Position numbers and translations under genes: made by a program. The notes below the pieces were generated by a model. It had not been told where the DNA came from. It saw only the letters and a list, made by a program, of their open reading frames with translations, and did not search any database. From positions 59,561-123,560 of the forward strand of contig JBNKJV010000009.1 of NCBI GenBank assembly GCA_050291465.1: a stretch of DNA of 64,000 nt, in the 5' to 3' direction. How positions within the stretch are numbered: the stretch's first letter is position 1; every line of letters begins with the position of its first letter. Positions 15,673 through 25,146 of the stretch are shown piece after piece. The DNA comes from CBFDBF01 sp050291465 (GTDB lineage Bacteria > Pseudomonadota > Gammaproteobacteria > Chromatiales > Chromatiaceae).

Positions 15673-16542
15673 TCATTTTCCCTTCATAGAGGCGGCAAGT
15701 CCCTGATCCAGGGTCGGGTATTGCAGTTCCACCCCCAGTTCCCTGAGCATTTTGCCGTTGTCCAGGCGACGTGACTCCCGCATGTAGGACATCATCCCCG
15801 GAGAGAGTACCTGCTCCCCTTCCGCCAGTGATACCAGAGGCGGTGGCGGCAGACCGGCGGCAGCGGCGAGCCGATTGAAATAGTCGGTCATGGTGCTGGG
15901 ATGACCGTCGCTGACATTGTAGAGCTCGCCGTCACGGCCCCGTTCCATGGCCGCCAGACAGACCTGCACCAGATCTGAAATGTGGATCCGGTTGCTGAAA
16001 GGGGCCTCTGATTCCCGTATCAGCGGCAACCCCTTGCGCAGTCGTTCCAGGGGTAACCTGCCGGGGCCGTAGATCCCCGCAACCCGCAGGATAATCAGCT
16101 CCCCCCCGGAGTCGCGGCGCCACTCCCGCAGCACCTGCTCCCCATCCCAGCGCCGTCTGGCGCGGAAAGCGGTGGGCCGCACCGGTCGCCCCTCGTCCAC
16201 CCACTCCCCACCACAGTCCCCGTAAACCCCGGTGGTGCTCACGTGGACAATTCGCCGGGGATGCCCCTGGCGGAAAAATTCCTCCACCAGCCGCCGCGTT
16301 CGGGTATCCCGATCACCTTCAGACGGAGGGGGGCAGAAAGAGAACAGATCGGCGGATGCCAACGGCAGTTCCGGGAGATGAGGGGTGTCGAGATCGGCAG
16401 CGGCGGCACTTTTACCCAGGGTTTCGAGCCGCTCCACGTTGCCGGGGGCTCTGACCACCCCCGCCACGGGGACCCCCTGCTCAAGATATCTGGCGGCGAC
16501 AGCACAGCCCAGATAGCCGCAACCGACGATCAGTAGCCCCAT
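15673..16542 (-). CDS. NAD(P)-binding SDR family oxidoreductase/epimerase-like (YeeZ-like)
   Basis: A 289-residue Rossmann-fold protein of the extended SDR class. The dinucleotide site is GCGYLGCAVA at the N-terminus. TTGVYGDCGGEWVDE near residue 105 corresponds to the region after the catalytic Ser/Thr; the usual YxxxK is not clear, as in YeeZ-type proteins. The substrate is unknown. It is 14 bases downstream of hemY on the same strand, so it may be the last gene of the hem transcript. Confidence 0.8.
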   Translation of the reverse strand: MGLLIVGCGYLGCAVAARYLEQGVPVAGVVRAPGNVERLETLGKSAAAADLDTPHLPELPLASADLFSFCPPPSEGDRDTRTRRLVEEFFRQGHPRRIVHVSTTGVYGDCGGEWVDEGRPVRPTAFRARRRWDGEQVLREWRRDSGGELIILRVAGIYGPGRLPLERLRKGLPLIRESEAPFSNRIHISDLVQVCLAAMERGRDGELYNVSDGHPSTMTDYFNRLAAAAGLPPPPLVSLAEGEQVLSPGMMSYMRESRRLDNGKMLRELGVELQYPTLDQGLAASMKGK

Positions 16543-16556
16543 CGGCGATGCGCCGT

Positions 16557-17864
16557 TCAGGCGGATTCCGAACCGTCCTGGGAACTACTGGTGCTGCGGG
16601 CATGATCCACGGCGGGTGGAGCCAGCGGGGTCTTGGTCCCGGCGGCAGGAAGGGCAATGGGCTCCAGCTCCTCTTCCCCGATACCACCCGAGGTGAGCTC
16701 AAGACCGGCACGGTAGTTCTCCAGTGCAGCTTCCGTTTCTCCCAGCCGTTCCAGTAACTGGCCGAGTTCCCGGTAGGCCTCCGCCGACGGGATGGCGCCG
16801 ATGCTCGCCTCCAGATAGCTGCGCGCCTTGCCCCACAATCGACTGCGCAAACTCAATCGCCCCAGCGCCAGTAACAACACCGGATTCTCCGGCCGTTTCA
16901 CCAGCCAGGATTCGGCCACCGCCAGTTGTTTGGCCGTATCCTTTCCTTCCACCCGACCGTATATCTCCGCCAGCCTTCCATCCCACCGCTGCTGCAGACT
17001 CTCTCGCAACAACGGCTCCGCCAGTTCCCCCTGATCCCGGTCTAACAGACGACCGGCGTAATCCGCTATCAGCTCCGCTTCTTTACGTACCCCTTTCGGG
17101 ATACCCCTCCAGACCAATATCAGCCGCTCCGGATCGGGATCCCTATCGGCCCGATCGAGGATATTGCGATAGACAAGAAGCTCCAGGGCACGCAGATCTT
17201 CGCTATCTATAACCTTTCTCTTGCGTAATTCCGGCAACAGCCTCTGCAGCTGCGACCAGTCCTCCAGGCGCAGATAGAGATCCTTCAACAGCTTCAGCAC
17301 ATACACATGATGGGGAGCCATACCCTGTAGATGTCTCAGGGTGGCCAGCGCCTGTTCCAGTTGCTCATGGGCCAACTGCAGTTCCGCCTGGGTCAGGCCA
17401 ACGGCTATATCGGCTGAGGGCGTACTCTCGTGGGCCAACTGCAGATAGCGGTTACGCCTCTCGTGCGCCCCTTGCTGTTGTGCGGCCTTGGCCGCCGCCA
17501 GATAGTTAAGCAGGGGCGTATCCGAACGCCGGATATGACGCATGAGATTTTTTTCCGCAGTCTTCCAGTTTCCTTCGGACAGCTCCACCAGTCCCCGGGT
17601 CAACGCCCTGCGTGCACGCCGGGTACCCCGCTGCGCCTTCCATTTCCTGAACCCGCGCGGCATAGCCCAGATACGGACCATACTGCGCATCAGGGCATAA
17701 AGCGCCAGAAACAACAGCAGGATCATAACCAGGAAGAACGCCAGGCTGGTCTCCAACGTCCAGGGTCCGTAATTGAGCAGCACATAGCCGTTCTCCTGCT
17801 GCAGAGCGGCGACCAGGGCCACCGTTGCGGCCAGCACCAGCAGGCTCGATAACAGAATCCTCAT
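16557..17864 (-). CDS. hemY: HemY-family protein, TPR-containing inner-membrane protein
   Basis: A 435-residue protein with two N-terminal membrane segments (about residues 4-24 and 39-62) and a HemY-type TPR-like cytoplasmic part. Family features are YVLLNYGPWTLETSLAFF and ALTRGLVELSEGNWKTAEK at about residue 88-110. The gammaproteobacterial HemY (not the protoporphyrinogen oxidase of the same name in Bacillus) is linked to heme synthesis by operon position, but its biochemical role is unknown. ATG overlaps the hemX stop codon by four bases. The last 30 residues are low-complexity. Confidence 0.92.
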   Translation of the reverse strand: MRILLSSLLVLAATVALVAALQQENGYVLLNYGPWTLETSLAFFLVMILLLFLALYALMRSMVRIWAMPRGFRKWKAQRGTRRARRALTRGLVELSEGNWKTAEKNLMRHIRRSDTPLLNYLAAAKAAQQQGAHERRNRYLQLAHESTPSADIAVGLTQAELQLAHEQLEQALATLRHLQGMAPHHVYVLKLLKDLYLRLEDWSQLQRLLPELRKRKVIDSEDLRALELLVYRNILDRADRDPDPERLILVWRGIPKGVRKEAELIADYAGRLLDRDQGELAEPLLRESLQQRWDGRLAEIYGRVEGKDTAKQLAVAESWLVKRPENPVLLLALGRLSLRSRLWGKARSYLEASIGAIPSAEAYRELGQLLERLGETEAALENYRAGLELTSGGIGEEELEPIALPAAGTKTPLAPPAVDHARSTSSSQDGSESA

Positions 17865-18967
17865 GGCTGTTCAGCCTCTTCACGACGCTTTATCTGGGTC
17901 CTTAACTTCCTCAGTGAAGCGGATATGTCAGGCAACTGCGGTCGGATCACCTCCCCCTTGAGCCGGCCTATCTCGGTCAGCAGCAACTTGACCTCTTCCT
18001 TCTCTGGATCGAAATATCTGCCCAACCAGTCCGCCGCCCGCTCCAGGCTGTCGGTATAAAGCTGCTGGTCGCGACGCAGCAGTGCCAGGCGTGCCGCCTC
18101 CAGTTGCAGCTGCAGATTCTGTTTCAGTAAATAGAGCTGGTCCTGCGGCAACGGGCGCGGCAGCTCGCCTTCGTGATAGCGGATTTCAACCAGTGATTGA
18201 AACCCCTGCCAGCCGTCCTGCAAGATGCTTTCCCAGGTGCGTTCACCACCCGCATCCGAGCCCTGTTCTCCATCATCCGCCGAGGGTGCGGTCCCCATCA
18301 GCGGCTGGATTGCGCCGACCTGTGTGATCATGCTGGAGATCCGCAACGACAATCCGTCCACATCCACACGGGGCACCGATTGCAGCGCGGCAAGCTCACT
18401 CGCCAACTGTTCACGAACAGTCACCCAGAGGGGATCACCGTCTTCCGCCAGTCGCTTATCCGCCATCTGCAATGCGATGATGGCGGTTCCCACATCCTGC
18501 TCAAGCTGCAGACGGCGATTGGCAATGCGCATCAGATATTCCACTTCAGCCGCCATCCACCCGGCCTCGCTACCGGCCGCCTGCCGGGACAACCTGGTCT
18601 GGATATCACCGGTCTGACGTTGCAACTCCTCCAGCACCCCCGCGGTTCCTGTCGCAAGCTCCGCGTTTTTCTGCAAATCCTGACCGAGGGTGGAGATCCG
18701 GGTCTGCATCTCCTGCATCCGGGAATCACTGCTCTGCCGCACCTGGTTCAGCTGATGCCAGAAATAGTAACCGGCGCCCAGGCCTGCCACCGCCAGCACC
18801 AATGCCACAAGCGCCAGCATCCTTCCGGAAGATCCGCCGCTCACCGGGGCGACAGATGCATCCCCATGCTCCGCGGGGGATTCCATGGTTACTCCGACGT
18901 CTATCGTGGACTCGGTTTCAGCCTCCGTCCCTGCCGGCTTATTTTCCTGGTTATCGATATCGCTCAT
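17861..18967 (-). CDS. hemX: HemX-family membrane protein (uroporphyrinogen-III methyltransferase-like name only)
   Basis: A 368-residue protein with an acidic N-terminal tail of about 45 residues, one membrane helix (about 49-70, LALVALVLAVAGLGAGYYF), then a long helical part with coiled coil (about 75-125) and the conserved EVEYLMRIANRRLQLEQD motif near residue 145. The family is annotated as HemX and was once called a uroporphyrinogen-III methyltransferase, but no methyltransferase motif is present. It lies between hemD and hemY and overlaps hemY by four bases. Confidence 0.92.
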   Translation of the reverse strand: MSDIDNQENKPAGTEAETESTIDVGVTMESPAEHGDASVAPVSGGSSGRMLALVALVLAVAGLGAGYYFWHQLNQVRQSSDSRMQEMQTRISTLGQDLQKNAELATGTAGVLEELQRQTGDIQTRLSRQAAGSEAGWMAAEVEYLMRIANRRLQLEQDVGTAIIALQMADKRLAEDGDPLWVTVREQLASELAALQSVPRVDVDGLSLRISSMITQVGAIQPLMGTAPSADDGEQGSDAGGERTWESILQDGWQGFQSLVEIRYHEGELPRPLPQDQLYLLKQNLQLQLEAARLALLRRDQQLYTDSLERAADWLGRYFDPEKEEVKLLLTEIGRLKGEVIRPQLPDISASLRKLRTQIKRREEAEQP

Positions 18968-19018
18968 GGCCTGTACCCTGTGTCCCGCCCTTTTCTGTAG
19001 AGTAACAAATTTGCTCGT

Positions 19019-19810
19019 TCAGGTGGGGGCCCTGCCGGCAGCCCAGCGGCAAACGGCGTCAAGTATCGCCCCATCCTCCGCCCGCCGAGCGACAATAACT
19101 TCCCGGCATCCGAGGGCCAGCGCCTTCTCGCGCATACGCTCACTGATCACCACCAACGGTGTCGTGGTCAGCAGCGACCTGCCCGCTTCCCCGAGGATCG
19201 ACACGAGATTCTCGAGGATTTCAGAACTGGTGGCCGTAACCACCTGAACCTTGTCGTTCCAGCGCTGCAACAGCGGCCCGGCATCCACCCGTGGACACTC
19301 GCGGCGATAGACCTCAGCGTAGACCACTTCCGCCCCGCGTGCACGCAGGGTATCCCCCAGAAGCGCTCGCCCCCCGTTTCCCCGCAGAATGAGGACCCGC
19401 TGATCCTTCAACTGCTGCAATTCCTCCATCTCCAGCAACGCCTCGCTGTCGAAACGCTCCCGGGGCAGGATATCCGCATGGAGCCCGGCCGACTGCAGCG
19501 CCCGTGCGGTGCCTTGCCCGACGGCGGCGATCCGTGGGGTTCCGGGCAACACCGAACCGCCCAGGATCGCAAGCCCCCGGCGAACCGCATTGGGGCTGAT
19601 GAAGATAGCCATATTGTACGGCCCGGACCCGGCAAGCCTCGCGGCCACCCCTTCCGGATCGGCGGGGGGCAGAATCACCAGAGCGGGAAAGCGGACCGGG
19701 ACCCCCCCTTGCGTCACTATCAGGTCGCACAGGGATGCGGATTGCTGTTCCGGACGGGTTATCAGCACCCCGATGCCCGAGAGATCGCACATCCGGTTTC
19801 GAGGCTCCAC
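19019..19810 (-). CDS. hemD: Uroporphyrinogen-III synthase
   Basis: Closes and isomerises hydroxymethylbilane to uroporphyrinogen III. The 263-residue, poorly conserved family is supported by VLITRPEQQSASL at the start, the FISPNAVRRGL segment, AVGQGTARAL and VTATSSEILENLV at about residue 205, and above all by position between hemC and hemX. GTG 19810 is used because AGGG lies at a good distance; an ATG six codons in (MCDLSG) is an alternative. Confidence 0.92.
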   Translation of the reverse strand: MEPRNRMCDLSGIGVLITRPEQQSASLCDLIVTQGGVPVRFPALVILPPADPEGVAARLAGSGPYNMAIFISPNAVRRGLAILGGSVLPGTPRIAAVGQGTARALQSAGLHADILPRERFDSEALLEMEELQQLKDQRVLILRGNGGRALLGDTLRARGAEVVYAEVYRRECPRVDAGPLLQRWNDKVQVVTATSSEILENLVSILGEAGRSLLTTTPLVVISERMREKALALGCREVIVARRAEDGAILDAVCRWAAGRAPT

Positions 19811-19820
19811 GGTCGGCCCT

Positions 19821-20744
19821 CTAGGCGTACAAGGCCTTAAGAATGGAATCAGCGCCTTTGGCCAGTAGCTCTTCCGCCAGCTCCGTCCCGAGTCGTTTAC
19901 TGTCGGCCGCCGGTCCCGTAATCTCCGCCCGGATGACCCGGCTGCCGTCCGGTTCCCCCACCAGACCCCGCAGATGGAGACGCCCGCCCTCCAGCACTGC
20001 GAACCCGCCGATCGGCACCTGGCAACCGCCCATAAGGCGCCGGTTCATGGCCCGCTCGGCACTGACGCAGATCGCTGTATCCGCATGATGCAACGGAGCG
20101 ATCAGAGTGTTGACGCGCTCATCGTCACTGCGGCACTCGATGCCGACGGCACCCTGGCCGATGGCGGGAAGGCTTTGTCCCGCATCCAGATAGGCGGTGA
20201 TACGCTCAGCGAAACCCAGACGCAGGAGTCCGGCGGAAGCCAGGATGATGGCGTCAAATTCTCCCTCGTCGAGTTTACGCAGGCGAGTGTTGACGTTCCC
20301 GCGCAGGGGGGAAACCTTCAGATCCGGACGCCGTTCGCTGAGCTGGGCCTGACGACGCAGACTGGCGGTGCCCACCCGGGCCCCCTGCGGCAGCTCTTCC
20401 ACCCCCTCATAATTATTGGAAACGAAGGCATCACGGGGATCCTCCCGTTGCATGATTACCGGCAGATGCAGTCCCTCCGGCAGTTCTACCGGGACATCCT
20501 TCATGGAGTGCACGGCGATGTCCGCCGTACCCGCCAGCATTCCCTGCTCAAGCTCCTTAACGAACAGTCCCTTACCGCCGATCTTGGCCAGGGGCGTATC
20601 CAGAATCTTGTCGCCCTGCGTGCTCATGCCTAACAACTCCACCTCCAGTCCGGGATGGGCGTTGCGCAGCCGGGCGGCGACATGCTCCGCCTGCCACATG
20701 GCAAGGGGGGATTTACGGGTGGCGATGCGAATAATTTGCGACAT
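19821..20744 (-). CDS. hemC: Hydroxymethylbilane synthase (porphobilinogen deaminase)
   Basis: Polymerises four porphobilinogen units to hydroxymethylbilane. The 307-residue protein carries all landmarks: IRIATRKSPLAMWQA, VHSMKDVP with the catalytic Asp at 83, GTASLRRQAQL, PLRGNVNTRL and C241 in LMGGCQVPIG, which holds the dipyrromethane cofactor. It is the first gene of a minus-strand hemC-hemD-hemX-hemY run, 10 bases before hemD. A weak promoter may lie in the 119-base gap before it. Confidence 0.97.
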   Translation of the reverse strand: MSQIIRIATRKSPLAMWQAEHVAARLRNAHPGLEVELLGMSTQGDKILDTPLAKIGGKGLFVKELEQGMLAGTADIAVHSMKDVPVELPEGLHLPVIMQREDPRDAFVSNNYEGVEELPQGARVGTASLRRQAQLSERRPDLKVSPLRGNVNTRLRKLDEGEFDAIILASAGLLRLGFAERITAYLDAGQSLPAIGQGAVGIECRSDDERVNTLIAPLHHADTAICVSAERAMNRRLMGGCQVPIGGFAVLEGGRLHLRGLVGEPDGSRVIRAEITGPAADSKRLGTELAEELLAKGADSILKALYA

Positions 20745-20816
20745 GGGCGCGACTTTCCTACCTTTCTGAATGGAACGGGGAATGCTATAGCTTCAGGGGC
20801 CGCCGATCAATTCCAC

Positions 20817-20840
20817 GGCGGATTAACCGGCGGTTAACCG
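20817..20840. repeat. Short tandem repeat with TTAACC cores
   Basis: GGCGGATTAACC (20817-20828) is followed directly by GGCGGTTAACC (20829-20839); the second unit contains the perfect palindrome CGGTTAACCG (20831-20840). It lies between the 3' end of the response regulator gene and the hemC start, so it could be an operator for hemC or a chance repeat. Confidence 0.35.
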
Positions 20841-20863
20841 TCCCCGGTCGTACAAACGGGGCG

Positions 20864-21598
20864 CTACCGTCCCTTCAGGAAGCGCCGCACCTCCGCCAAA
20901 TGCCGGCGGCTCACCTCCAACTGCTCGTCAGTACCCTTCAGGACCACCAGTATTCGGCCGTCTCCCGCTTTCTGCAGCCCCATAAGCCGGGCTTTCGCCA
21001 CCAGGGCATTGCGGTGAATACGCAGGAAACGACCGCCGAACTGCTCTTCCAGGGATTTCAGCGATTCTTCCAATAATGCCTCGCCCCCTTGGTGTCGGGC
21101 GACAACATACTTCTGTTCAGCACGAAAATAGTAGATCTCCGCCACGGATATACGCTGCAGTCCGCCGCGAAAACTGGCGTTGACCGCCGCATCCTCCTCT
21201 TCTTGCCTCAAGTCCTGCAGAAGCCGCTGCTGGGGTCGCGTCAAGGTCGTCGCCTTAACCAGGGCCTGCTCCAGCCGCTGGCAACGGATCGGCTTGAGCA
21301 GGTAGTCGATGGCGCTTTTTTCAAAGGCCTCGATGGCATGCTCATCATAGGCGGTGGTGAAAATCACGGCGGGAGGATGTTCCCCGGCCGCAAGACGCGC
21401 CGCGGTTGTCAGGCCGTCCAGACCCGGCATGCGGATATCAAGCAGCACCAGGTCAACCGGCAGCCGTTCGCAAACAGCCAGCGCCTCCAAGCCGCCCGCC
21501 GCTTCGCCTACCAATTCGTAAGGTGAGCCGATCTCCTGCAGCAGACTTCGCAGGTGCATCCGTGCGGGTTCCTCGTCATCGACGATCAGTATCTTCAT
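20864..21598 (-). CDS. algR: LytTR-family response regulator (AlgR-like)
   Basis: A 244-residue regulator with a receiver domain (VDDEE at residues 7-10, phosphoacceptor D54 in LLDIRMPGLDG) and a C-terminal LytTR DNA-binding domain (VAEIYYFRAEQKYVVAR, then LEESLKSLEEQFGGRFLRIHRNALV). The Pseudomonas counterpart AlgR controls alginate and type IV pilus genes; the order argH-algZ-algR-hemC here matches Pseudomonas exactly. The targets in this organism are unknown. The start ATG 21598 overlaps the kinase stop codon by one base; a GTG just before would add one residue. Confidence 0.93.
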   Translation of the reverse strand: MKILIVDDEEPARMHLRSLLQEIGSPYELVGEAAGGLEALAVCERLPVDLVLLDIRMPGLDGLTTAARLAAGEHPPAVIFTTAYDEHAIEAFEKSAIDYLLKPIRCQRLEQALVKATTLTRPQQRLLQDLRQEEEDAAVNASFRGGLQRISVAEIYYFRAEQKYVVARHQGGEALLEESLKSLEEQFGGRFLRIHRNALVAKARLMGLQKAGDGRILVVLKGTDEQLEVSRRHLAEVRRFLKGR

Positions 21599-22635
21599 CA
21601 CTCAATCCAGGGATGGGGAAAATAGAGCCGCACCTGATGATCCCCTTCCACCTCACCGGCGACCAAACCCGCCTCTTCGTCAAAAATCGCCTGTAGCCGC
21701 TGGCGAATATTCTCCACCGCCAGACGGTTACCCCGCCGGTGACTGGAACTCTGCTGGGCCGGCAGGGTATTACGAATGCTCAGGTTCACCTTGTGCCGGC
21801 GATAACGGCCGGTAATATTGATGATTCCAGGCTCGGTTGCCGGCTCGATACCGTGATATACGGCGTTCTCCAGCAACGGCTGCAGGATCAACGCCGGCAT
21901 CTGCGCCTCTTCCGGCAGCTCCTCGAGATCCCACACCACCTGTAGCCGGTCTCCCAGCCGCTGCTCCTCGATACGAATGTAAACCCGCGCCAGCTCCAGC
22001 TCCTTACCGAGCGTCGAGAGGTGTTTCGCGTCGGAAAGGCTGGCGCGAAAAAGATCGGAGAGATCGTGTACCACCTCCTCCGCCATCTCCGGACGGGTGC
22101 GGGTAAGGCTGGCAATGGTATTCATGCTGTTGAACAGAAAATGGGGCCGGATGCGCGACTGCAGTGCCTGGAATCTAGCCTGAGACTCTGCCACCACCTG
22201 TTGTCGCCAAAGGTGCTGCAAATAGAGATAGCGCAGCGCCAAGGCGGTAATAACGCCACTGACGGCAAGATTCTTGATCAGAAAGAAGGTGTGCGGGCTC
22301 TGGGTCAGCACCTGCCCCAGGAGAAGGTTCGCCAGTACACTGGTGACGGCGGTGACAATAATAAAAAGCAGCCATACCAACAGTCCGGCGACACCGTTGG
22401 ACAGTCGACCGAGACGGGTCCGCAGCAGACACAACGCCCCGCTGCCGGCAAGCACGATCCACTGAATAAACAGTGAGTGCAGACTCAGCTCGTAGGTGAA
22501 ATCCCCGAACCTGTCCACGCTGGACAGAGCCAATACAACGGCCAGCAGCTCCGCTATGATCACCATAACGAAGACCACACGGATGGAACAGAAATTTGGC
22601 AGAAAGGTTTCGCCTCGTTTCTTCTGTTGCGTCAC
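21598..22635 (-). CDS. algZ: AlgZ/FimS-type membrane histidine kinase (LytS/YehU family)
   Basis: A 345-residue sensor with four membrane segments (about residues 21-39, 54-71, 84-105 and 116-136). The phosphoacceptor domain has H165 in RIRPHFLFNSMN and the ATPase part has LILQPLLENAVYHGIE. The short ATP-binding region is typical of the family, which in Pseudomonas lacks or has weak autokinase activity. It is divergent from argH and overlaps the regulator gene by one base, so the two make a classical pair. Confidence 0.92.
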   Translation of the reverse strand: MTQQKKRGETFLPNFCSIRVVFVMVIIAELLAVVLALSSVDRFGDFTYELSLHSLFIQWIVLAGSGALCLLRTRLGRLSNGVAGLLVWLLFIIVTAVTSVLANLLLGQVLTQSPHTFFLIKNLAVSGVITALALRYLYLQHLWRQQVVAESQARFQALQSRIRPHFLFNSMNTIASLTRTRPEMAEEVVHDLSDLFRASLSDAKHLSTLGKELELARVYIRIEEQRLGDRLQVVWDLEELPEEAQMPALILQPLLENAVYHGIEPATEPGIINITGRYRRHKVNLSIRNTLPAQQSSSHRRGNRLAVENIRQRLQAIFDEEAGLVAGEVEGDHQVRLYFPHPWIE

Positions 22636-22654
22636 TCTGTCCTCGCTACGGTAG

Positions 22655-22663
22655 TGTTATAAT
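22655..22663 (+). promoter_or_regulatory. Extended -10 promoter before argH
   Basis: TGTTATAAT (22655-22663) is an extended -10 with a perfect TATAAT, 36 bases before argH. No good -35 is visible. It sits in the 64-base divergent gap between algZ and argH. Confidence 0.5.
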
Positions 22664-22699
22664 TTTCCGCCAATACGGATCCTTCAGGAATCATAAACG

Positions 22700-24082
22700 A
22701 TGAGTGATAAAAAACTCTGGTCAGGCCGTTTCAACGAACCTACCGACGCCTTCGTCGAAGCCTTTACCGCCTCGGTGGAATTCGACCGGCGACTGTATAA
22801 GTATGACATCCAAGGCTCCATCGCACACGCCACCATGCTGGCGCGGCAGGGGATTCTTACCCGGCAGGAGTGCGATCTCATCGTCTCCGGCCTGGAGAAT
22901 ATCGAACAGCGCATCAGCGAAGGGGCCTTCCAATGGTCCGTGAGCCTGGAAGATGTCCACATGAACATCGAATCGGCCCTCACCGGGGATATCGGCGACG
23001 CCGGCAAAAAACTTCATACCGGCCGTTCCCGCAATGACCAGGTAGCCACCGATGTCCGACTCTATCTGCGGACGGAAATCGAGACCCTACGCGGTGAGAT
23101 ACTGCGCCTTCAGGAAGCGCTCCTGATCCTCGCCGAACAGGAAGCGGAAACCATCATGCCCGGGTTCACCCATCTGCAGACCGCCCAGCCCGTCACCTTC
23201 GGTCACCATATGCTGGCCTGGTTCGAGATGCTGCAGCGCGACCGTGAACGGCTGGCCGACTGTAACCGGCGGGTGAACGTCATGCCCCTGGGGGCGGCCG
23301 CGCTGGCGGGCACCACTTACCCCATAGACCGCAACCTCACGGCGGAACTGCTGGGGTTCGATCGCCCGGCGGAAAACTCCCTGGACGCCGTCAGCGATCG
23401 GGACTTTGTCATTGAGTTTAGCGCAGCGGCGGCCCTTGTCATGATGCATCTGTCGCGCTTTTCCGAAGAGCTCATTCTCTGGTCCTCCGCCCAATTCGGT
23501 TTCGTCGAGCTCTCCGACAGCTTCTGCACCGGTTCCTCCATAATGCCGCAAAAGAAAAATCCGGACGTCCCTGAGCTGGTGCGTGGCAAGAGCGCACGCG
23601 TCTTTGGTCACCTGATGGCCCTGTTGACTCTTATGAAGGGCCAGCCCCTGGCGTACAACAAGGATAATCAGGAGGACAAGGAACCGCTGTTTGACACGGT
23701 GGATAACCTCAAGGGTTCCCTTCGTGTATTTGCCGACATGGTGCCCGCCATCGGTTGCCGCCGCGACAGAATGCGTGCCGCGGCTCAGCAGGGCTTCGCC
23801 ACGGCCACCGACCTGGCGGACTACCTGGTACGGGACGGGATGCCTTTCCGGGATGCCCACGAAGTGGTGGGCAAGGCCGTCGCCCTCTGCGTGGAAAAGG
23901 GATGTGACCTTGCCGATCTGACCCTGGCGGAACTGCAGGGTTTCTCCGCTGGTATAGGGGCGGACGTCTTTGAGGTCCTGACGCTGGAGGGTTCGGTCGC
24001 CGCCCGCAACCATATCGGCGGTACCGCCCCGGAACAGGTAAAAGCAGCGATCGCGCGGGCTCGCCAGCGCCTGATAGGTTAA
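22700..24082 (+). CDS. argH: Argininosuccinate lyase
   Basis: Splits argininosuccinate to arginine and fumarate, the last step of arginine synthesis. The 460-residue protein has the signature GSSIMPQKKNPDVPELVRGK near residue 280, the LWSGRFNEPTD start, the TGRSRNDQVATDVRL active-site loop and the MPGFTHLQTAQPV segment. Family-typical length. Its own extended -10 promoter lies upstream, divergent from algZ. Confidence 0.97.
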   Translation: MSDKKLWSGRFNEPTDAFVEAFTASVEFDRRLYKYDIQGSIAHATMLARQGILTRQECDLIVSGLENIEQRISEGAFQWSVSLEDVHMNIESALTGDIGDAGKKLHTGRSRNDQVATDVRLYLRTEIETLRGEILRLQEALLILAEQEAETIMPGFTHLQTAQPVTFGHHMLAWFEMLQRDRERLADCNRRVNVMPLGAAALAGTTYPIDRNLTAELLGFDRPAENSLDAVSDRDFVIEFSAAAALVMMHLSRFSEELILWSSAQFGFVELSDSFCTGSSIMPQKKNPDVPELVRGKSARVFGHLMALLTLMKGQPLAYNKDNQEDKEPLFDTVDNLKGSLRVFADMVPAIGCRRDRMRAAAQQGFATATDLADYLVRDGMPFRDAHEVVGKAVALCVEKGCDLADLTLAELQGFSAGIGADVFEVLTLEGSVAARNHIGGTAPEQVKAAIARARQRLIG

Positions 24083-24284
24083 AGGTTTCGTCTTCAGGTG
24101 AAACAGCACCGGATGCCGATTTTCTAGGCCTTCACGCCGGCATTCCGTCACCGTCACCCCTTCGTCTCCGCCGGCATTTCAGCTGTCTCTGGTACTGAAT
24201 CCCAAAATCGACCTGGATTGCGCCGCATTCACATCTGGTATTAAAGCTTTCGCTGGATCTGCCGTTTATAGCTGCAGGAATTAA
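24083..24284. other. Gap between argH and the PAS/GGDEF-like gene
   Basis: No gene is visible here. Only a weak inverted repeat (GTTTC/GAAAC) follows argH, and an AGGA site stands before 24285. Confidence 0.5.
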
Positions 24285-25127
24285 ATGGGGATCCGTCTCA
24301 TGACAAATAATGAAAACAACGAATTCCCGGAGCAGTGGTTCCAGGAATGTCCCGTTGCCATGCTGACTCTGGATAGCCGCGGTCATATCCACCAGGTCAA
24401 CCGTGCGCTTCAGGAACTCATCGGCGTCGATCCCGAAGAGCTGACGGGACACAACGCCGAAACCCTCCCTTACCCTAACCTGCGGGGTTTGTTCGACGGT
24501 GCCGGTCAATTTCAGCTTACGGACCCTGACAGGGGCATACGCTGGTACCAGTGTGTGGCGCGCGACATCCCGGCCTCCGGCACCGTTATGCACTGTTTTC
24601 AGGATGTTACGGAAATAGTTCATCTGCAGGAAAAGAACGGCCAGCTGCGTCAGCAACTTGACGATCTGGCGATTACCGACGCACTGACCGGCATGGCCAA
24701 CAGCCGCGCCCTCAATCGTGCCCTTAACGCCCAGGTAACCCGCAGCCGCCGTTACCATAACCCTCTCAGCCTGGCGGTGGTGGAGGTGAACCTGGGAGAT
24801 TCGAAGCTGGCCCCGTCGGATGAGGTGCTACTGGCGGTCAGCCGGTTCCTGCGCGATCGGCTGCGCTGGGTTGATGTGATCGCTCGCGTGAATGAAAACC
24901 AGTTCGTACTGGTGCTGCCGGAAACCACCATCGACGACGGACGAAGACTGCTGAACAAGATTCATCAGGGTTTTACCGATACGGAATTGCTCGACGGGGT
25001 TGCCCGCCAGTCGGTCCGTCTCTATATCGGTCTGGCGGAGTGGCAAAAAGGCAACGACGCCCGGCTGCTGACGAAGAGGGCAATGGAGGCGCTGGCGATG
25101 GAAAAAGAGGCCGACACCTCCTCGTAG
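24285..25127 (+). CDS. PAS-domain protein with a degenerate GGDEF domain
   Basis: A 280-residue soluble protein: a PAS domain (about residues 15-115), a short coiled linker and a GGDEF-like domain from DALTGMANSRALNRAL (about 132) onwards. The signature is lost: at the GGDEF position it reads NENQF in ARVNENQFVLVLPET, and the metal-binding aspartate region reads VVEVNLGD. It is therefore unlikely to make cyclic di-GMP. No EAL domain is present. It ends 19 bases before cyaA and is probably co-transcribed with it. A second ATG at 24300 is possible, but AGGA fits 24285 better. Confidence 0.85.
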   Translation: MGIRLMTNNENNEFPEQWFQECPVAMLTLDSRGHIHQVNRALQELIGVDPEELTGHNAETLPYPNLRGLFDGAGQFQLTDPDRGIRWYQCVARDIPASGTVMHCFQDVTEIVHLQEKNGQLRQQLDDLAITDALTGMANSRALNRALNAQVTRSRRYHNPLSLAVVEVNLGDSKLAPSDEVLLAVSRFLRDRLRWVDVIARVNENQFVLVLPETTIDDGRRLLNKIHQGFTDTELLDGVARQSVRLYIGLAEWQKGNDARLLTKRAMEALAMEKEADTSS

Positions 25128-25146
25128 GCCTGATGGTTAGCTCCCA

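Noticed and set aside
23087..24157. Long minus-strand frame opposite argH (356 codons)
   Set aside because: It mirrors a strongly conserved gene; its translation has no domain and the pattern is that of a GC-driven shadow.
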